From positions 48,888 through 112,887 of the forward strand of contig NZ_FONL01000008.1 in the NCBI RefSeq assembly GCF_900112895.1: DNA of 64,000 nucleotides, in the 5' to 3' direction. Below are positions 60,101 to 64,000 of the stretch, piece by piece. Each line of letters starts with the position of its first letter. Positions within the stretch are counted from its first letter, which is position 1. The notes beneath the pieces are model-generated. The model searched no databases and was not told where the DNA came from. It saw nothing but the letters and a program-made list of their open reading frames with translations. The position numbers and the translations under genes were made by a program. The DNA is from Succiniclasticum ruminis DSM 9236. GTDB taxonomy: Bacteria > Bacillota > Negativicutes > Acidaminococcales > Acidaminococcaceae.

Positions 60101-63100
60101 CGGCACGGATGCAGGGAACTACAGCATTGCCGAGACGGCGGAAGGCAAAGGCACGATTACAGCAAAAGCGCTTACAGTCTCGTTTGCTGATATCAGTAAG
60201 ACATATGATGGAAACACAAACGCAACGCCGGGTACGGGGACCCTTTCAACTGATGATATCATTTCGGGCGATACGGTAACGTTGGATACGGCCAACATCG
60301 CCGCAGCATATGCCAGTCCAACTGCAGGAACGGGGAACAAGACGGTAAACTACAGTGGCATCGCATTGGGTGGCACTGACGCAGGGAACTACAGCATAGC
60401 AACGACAGCCCAGAACACAACGAGCACGATTTCAGCGAAAACCCTGACAGTAGGCAATATCAGCAAGGTATACGACAGTACTGCCGAAGCAATATTGACG
60501 CTTAATAATCTGATTGGCGTGGTTGATGGTGACGCAGCGGACCTGTCGATTTCGGGAGTGACGGCTAACTACACTGGCGATAATGCCGTAGATGCCGGGA
60601 CGGGCAAAACCGTGGATTATTCGGGTCTGACGCTGGGCGGCACAAAGTCGGTGAACTATTCGATTGCAGCCAACGGGACTAGCACAACGGGCAACGAAAT
60701 TACAGCAAGACCTCTGACCATGGGCAGTGTCAGCAAGGTGTATGACGGAACAGACCATGCACTGGTAACGGTTTATGCGTTGACAAATGCGATAGAGGAC
60801 GATTTGTTGGACCTGGGTATTTCCGCAACGAGCGCAACCTATAGTGATAAAAATGTAGGTGATAACTTAGATGTTAATTATACAGGGCTTTCTCTTTCGG
60901 GCGCTAAGGCAGGGAACTACACGATTGATTCCGATGCAGCGGTTACAGGTAACAGCATTACGCCGAAAGAACTGACCCTTGTGGCAGATAAAGTCACAAT
61001 CAAAAACGGTGAAGCGGTTCCCACATCATTTACAGGAAACGTAATAGGGTTTGTGGGAGAAGAGGGTCTTGCTTCACAAGATGATTTAAAATTTGAACTT
61101 GCCACACCGGGAGCAACAATGGCTGGCAGTTATGCTGTCATTGGCATGCTGAAAGACAGTGAAAGCGGAGACTATCAGGCGAATGGGGTTTACAGTACAG
61201 ATAACACATTTAAGAATTATACATTTAGTAACTCCCCAACGAATGGGAAGGCCTTCACTATTGCTGTTGACGTGATGCCGCAGCTGGATTACAGAGGAGC
61301 TTCTGCCGATGTTACGATTGATTCCGCGACGACAGCGAATACCATGGCAATCAGCAGTATACAATTAAATAACGTGCTGAAATGGATTGACTTTTCCATC
61401 GGCAGTGGCGGCACCGTTCAGTTTGACGAGAATAACTACCTAAACTACGTGACCGGCCATGGGCGGTCGGAAATTAACGGAACGCTAAAGGGTGGTGGCG
61501 CCATTTATCTTATCAACCCCAACGGGATGCTGTTTGGCTCCGATGCGCAGGTGAATGTCGGGAATCTGTATCTATCTTCGCGGAGTCTTGCCCAAAGTGA
61601 ATTGGATGCCTTCACTGTTAGTGGGACCAATCCCTTTGGAACAACTGTAACCGCAGCAGTGGGTGATATTGCAAACCTGGGAACATTAAAAGCAGCCAAC
61701 ATTACGGTGGAAGGCAACAATGTTTCCTTTAAGAATTATGCGGATATTACGGCAACGAATAACATTAACGTGCGTGCCTCCGGCGAAGTGCATGTAGGCT
61801 TTGCCAACGATGCAACAGCCGCTACGGCAATCAACAGTACAGAATATACTACAGTCAATGAGCCGGATCTGACAAACTGGAATTTCAAGGGACTTGATAA
61901 CTCGACAAATGTTACGCCTGTCAAGTACATGCTTGTACGTAACCCCTATGAGTTGCAGAATATAAACAATAATCTTACCGGCAACTATATGCTAGCGAAC
62001 GATATCGATTTTATTGATGAAAATGGAAACTGGACTATAAGATATTTTAAATCTCTTGGTAGCAAAGGAAACTATTGGGGCAGCCAGCCCGGTATGTTCC
62101 AGGGAAGATTAGATGGTTTGAATCATGTGATCCGGAATATTAATATTACAAATACAAATAATGAGTCCTATAGCACTGATGTAGGGATCATCGGCAGCAA
62201 CGCCGGTACTGTGGAAAATTTTGGCGTGGTCAATGGTACCGTAGATTTGTCATCGAAGAGCTGGGTTGGCGGCATTGTAGGGGCAAATAAGGGCTGCGGA
62301 ATTATCCGGAACGTCTATTTTTCAGGCTTGGTAGAAGGAAACCGTAATGTTGGCGGAATTGCAGGGGCGCAAGACGGGAAAAACACGCAGGAAGGTGTTC
62401 CTTTACCTGGAGGGATTATTGAAAAGGCTTATGTTTTAGGGACGGTAAGGAGTAATAACAATAACGGTTCCAATGTAGGCGGTATTGCCGGTTCAAACGC
62501 TTCAGGAGCCCGTATCAGTGAAGCTTATAATTCAGCAAACGTCGGCACAAAAACGGGTGGAAACTATACCGGCGGTATTGCAGGAACAAATAGTGGAAGT
62601 ATTATTAACGTCTATAACACAGGAACGATAGAGGGAGGATCTTATGTAGGTGGAATTGCCGGCTCTAATAGCTCTAGTGGAAGTATACAGAATACGTATA
62701 ATACTGGAACGGTTTCCGGCAGATCTAATCTTGGAGGAATTGTCGGTTATAACAGTGGTACCGGTCCCATCGCATCGTTTTTTACCCAGGGTAATAATAA
62801 TGGGAAAGGTACACTGATTAGTGATGAAAGCAAACTAAAAGAGTTTGCTACTTTTGAAGGAACCAGTTTAGCATCTAACATGTCCAAAACAGGTGGCTCC
62901 GGAACAGTCTGGCGTATCTACGAAGGGCAGACCGGGCCTCTTCTGACTGCGTTTTTGAAAACAAAAGACGTTGTGACAGCTACGGAATATGACGGTACGG
63001 AGCAAACATTTGATAATACGCTGGCACAGGGCGCAGCTAACCATATTTATGCGACGGAAAGTGGCGATTTGGTAAAAGGCACGGATGCCGGGAAATATTT

Positions 63101-64000
63101 TGGCAATAACACGGATAATAATAATCCGGGATATAAAGTGTATTATTCCGAACAGGGAGGCTACGATATCGGGGATACAATATTGGTTATCCAGCCGAAG
63201 AGGCTGAGTATTGCAGATGTGAGTAAGGTGTACGACGGTAATCAAAATGTGACATCTGAAATAAGCATTAACGGAGACGACATATTTGGTAATGATGCAG
63301 TTGGTTTAGATGGAGAAAAAGTAACCGGAGTATATGAGGATAAAAATGCAGGCACCGGTAAGACGGTGACTTATACAGTTAATGCTGGCGCATTGACTGG
63401 AGAAGATGCAAATAATTATTTAATAGCATCAATTGTTACAGGGTCGGGAACCATTACGGCAAAAGAGCTGTCTTTGGCCCATGTGAGCAAGACATATGAT
63501 GGAACAACCGAAGTGGAAGCCGGCGATATAGCTTTAGCAACAGATATCATTGAAGGTGACGCTGTTATTTTTGATAGCAGTAAGGTCACCGGTGCGTATG
63601 AAGACAAAAACGTGAACGTTAGCGGCAGCAAGTCGGTAACTTATACGACTGATACTGGCGTATTGACCGGAACAGATGCAGGAAACTACAGCATTGCGGC
63701 AGTGGGAACCGGTGACATAACAAAAGCTGATATAACGCTGATGGCGGAAAACGTAACGAAGACCTACGATGGGACGACGGAAGTAGCTTCTGCAGACAGG
63801 AAATGGAAAGTCTCTGCCGGTGAACTGTTCGGCGATGACAGCGTAAGCGGCGGAACCTTCGCCTTCACGGACAAGAACGCCGGAACAAATAAAACCGTGA
63901 CGGTTTCCGGAGCAACGGTCAGTGACGGCAATGAAGGCGGGAACTACAACGTAACGTATGCGGACAATACCACCAGTACGATCAACAAAGCCGACCTGAC
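57180..64000 (+). CDS. Giant two-partner-secretion adhesin with duplicated module, 3' end outside window
   Basis: The frame opens at ATG 57180 behind AAAGGAG and stays open to the window end (2273 codons). Residues 1-30 are an extended signal peptide (MNKIYKVIWSKVRNCYVAVS), followed by a hydrophobic signal core ending near residue 68. A haemagglutinin-type secretion domain begins at 57390 (LDYRGATADVTI, VTGHGRSEI, IYLINPNGILFGS). GLUG repeats follow (about 58180-58980, for example GGIAGANQN, YNTG), then YDG repeats (about 59380-60960). The order starts again at 61275 with a second secretion domain, GLUG repeats to about 62800 and YDG repeats from about 63180. It should be exported by a TpsB-type pore across the outer membrane; no tpsB gene is in the window. 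Confidence 0.9.
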   Translation, partial: MNKIYKVIWSKVRNCYVAVSEIAKRNGKSCTSVNCGAKVSPVTLSMVGASLLAGMFSVLLPVRIALAAPVMPTLDYRGATADVTIASTSSDTSATMNISSTKTNNVMKWIDFSIGNGGTVQYDANNYLNYVTGHGRSEIDGALKGTGSIYLINPNGILFGSTAQVDVGNLYLSTRELDQSKLDAFAENGTNPLATAATSAAGDIVNLGTLNATNITVEGNNISFKNVEEVTPATAVNVRASGEVHVGYAASEAVNEVNATQYTDGNITAPDLSKWSFTGLDSSAAVEPTQYMLVRNAFELQNMQNRKTKVSDRNYRIEGNYMLANDIDFNDVSFNFKPIGYSDNGSSETVHRFGGKFDGLNFRIRNLTITDATLEAVSTDEDPVDHNIGLFGVNSGLIENVGVENTNIDVTTYTVGGVVGWNTNGTIRNVYHTGNVKGTRAVGGIAGANQNYSLIETAYNTGNVVASDSNAGGIAGFNPGPSSNINNVYNTGSISSAGNSGGIVGQCSTGTTIENAYNTGTVAGRGTGVGGILGMSASTYNQGVAVHIKQTYNTGTVTNKNDDSSGGGIFGRSVLPSGSNVNIVSSYFSNGNDNGYGTLKTNADLHKIDTFEGWDISAEGGSGKTWRLYQGQNTSSTAYPYPLLTAFLKPKDLIKVYEYDGQPHTIDSYNDEIFNDINIKKGPVNSWIKIHVTNAGVLDYSSSANGQYDKRLFYSTQDGYDIADMKLIVQPKKLTATFADISKVYDRDTTATADTKSLSGKISGDTVDFADGITGVFADKNVGTNKDVTYSNIALTGASAGNYIIADTATGAGAITPKALTVSFANTDKTYDGNTTATPGDGTLSTAVIISGDTVTLDTSNISALYTDKNVGDNKTVNYSGIALGGADAGNYSIAETAEGKGTITAKELTVSFANTDKTYDGSTTATPGEGTLSTAGIISGDTVTLDTANMYALYADKNVGENKTVNYSGIALGGTDAGNYSIAETAEGKGTITAKALTVSFADISKTYDGNTNATPGTGTLSTDDIISGDTVTLDTANIAAAYASPTAGTGNKTVNYSGIALGGTDAGNYSIATTAQNTTSTISAKTLTVGNISKVYDSTAEAILTLNNLIGVVDGDAADLSISGVTANYTGDNAVDAGTGKTVDYSGLTLGGTKSVNYSIAANGTSTTGNEITARPLTMGSVSKVYDGTDHALVTVYALTNAIEDDLLDLGISATSATYSDKNVGDNLDVNYTGLSLSGAKAGNYTIDSDAAVTGNSITPKELTLVADKVTIKNGEAVPTSFTGNVIGFVGEEGLASQDDLKFELATPGATMAGSYAVIGMLKDSESGDYQANGVYSTDNTFKNYTFSNSPTNGKAFTIAVDVMPQLDYRGASADVTIDSATTANTMAISSIQLNNVLKWIDFSIGSGGTVQFDENNYLNYVTGHGRSEINGTLKGGGAIYLINPNGMLFGSDAQVNVGNLYLSSRSLAQSELDAFTVSGTNPFGTTVTAAVGDIANLGTLKAANITVEGNNVSFKNYADITATNNINVRASGEVHVGFANDATAATAINSTEYTTVNEPDLTNWNFKGLDNSTNVTPVKYMLVRNPYELQNINNNLTGNYMLANDIDFIDENGNWTIRYFKSLGSKGNYWGSQPGMFQGRLDGLNHVIRNINITNTNNESYSTDVGIIGSNAGTVENFGVVNGTVDLSSKSWVGGIVGANKGCGIIRNVYFSGLVEGNRNVGGIAGAQDGKNTQEGVPLPGGIIEKAYVLGTVRSNNNNGSNVGGIAGSNASGARISEAYNSANVGTKTGGNYTGGIAGTNSGSIINVYNTGTIEGGSYVGGIAGSNSSSGSIQNTYNTGTVSGRSNLGGIVGYNSGTGPIASFFTQGNNNGKGTLISDESKLKEFATFEGTSLASNMSKTGGSGTVWRIYEGQTGPLLTAFLKTKDVVTATEYDGTEQTFDNTLAQGAANHIYATESGDLVKGTDAGKYFGNNTDNNNPGYKVYYSEQGGYDIGDTILVIQPKRLSIADVSKVYDGNQNVTSEISINGDDIFGNDAVGLDGEKVTGVYEDKNAGTGKTVTYTVNAGALTGEDANNYLIASIVTGSGTITAKELSLAHVSKTYDGTTEVEAGDIALATDIIEGDAVIFDSSKVTGAYEDKNVNVSGSKSVTYTTDTGVLTGTDAGNYSIAAVGTGDITKADITLMAENVTKTYDGTTEVASADRKWKVSAGELFGDDSVSGGTFAFTDKNAGTNKTVTVSGATVSDGNEGGNYNVTYADNTTSTINKADL
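59640..60443 (+). repeat. Tandem 267-bp YDG repeats inside the adhesin gene
   Basis: Units starting at 59640, 59907 and 60174 are each 267 bp (89 residues), with high DNA identity between the first two and somewhat less in the third. Each contains KTYDGNTTATPG, SGDTVTLDT, DKNVG, NYSGIALGG and DAGNYSIA. The next unit from 60444 is more divergent. Identity at DNA level points to recent duplication and allows copy-number change. Confidence 0.9.

Noticed and set aside
59640..60443. Regular repeats considered as a CRISPR array
   Set aside because: The units are 267 bp, in frame and encode YDG domains. There are no short repeats with unique spacers and no cas genes.

Overview
The window looks like the chromosome of a diderm Firmicute, most probably a Negativicutes member of the Acidaminococcus/Phascolarctobacterium type. 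The evidence is a mix of Firmicutes traits (a T-box leader, SepF, an LrgA/LrgB pair, UraA) with an outer-membrane trait (a two-partner-secretion adhesin with an extended signal peptide). TRAP and DcuC organic-acid carriers and M20 amidohydrolases also fit an amino-acid fermenter. The genus is inferred from gene content only.

Region 1 (1-9805) is the right-hand part of an integrated phage-like element. It holds a TOPRIM/DUF927 primase-helicase cut by the window edge, a divergent repressor/Cro-like switch with clear promoters and a palindrome, a run of small unknown proteins (one apparently starting at ATT), an HNH nuclease, two DUF1492-like paralogues (one with an in-frame TAG) and a ribbon-helix-helix protein. 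It ends at the 3' half of a tRNA-Arg(CCG) gene followed by a terminator, which marks the element/chromosome junction.

Region 2 (9980-30830) is chromosomal. It holds lrgAB, a cysteine-rich CCG-like protein, a minus-strand cluster of a 4-oxalocrotonate tautomerase with a Lys/Ala/Glu tail plus two nitrogenase component-1-like proteins, a DUF2905 protein, PTS EIIA, a HAD phosphatase, the ACT/DUF711 pair, nth, a short RecQ helicase and a beta-CASP hydrolase. A leucine-type T-box leader then precedes a complete TRAP transporter (dctPQM), followed by typA, sepF, uraA, a zinc-ribbon protein ending in a clamp-binding-like motif, and transaldolase.

Region 3 (30960-51700) is mostly metabolic: a Fur-family regulator, RlmD, a CapA-like protein, a DcuC-family carrier with a problematic start, two M20 peptidase-family hydrolases, an MFS-like protein, a CcdA-TlpA fusion, ilvB-ilvN, carB without carA, purC and a sodium:solute symporter.

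Region 4 (51840-64000) is surface-related and rearranged. It holds a secreted subtype-B-tannase-like hydrolase, a regulator gene broken by two frameshifts, a roughly 200 bp direct repeat carrying paired palindromes, an array of seven AAGTCTAC sites around a 17-codon gene remnant, and the start of a giant adhesin. The adhesin (at least 2273 codons, open at the window end) contains the whole secretion-domain/GLUG/YDG module twice. The strongest leads for new biology are the Leu T-box TRAP operon, the NifH-less nitrogenase-like/tautomerase cluster, and the duplicated-module adhesin with its odd upstream region.
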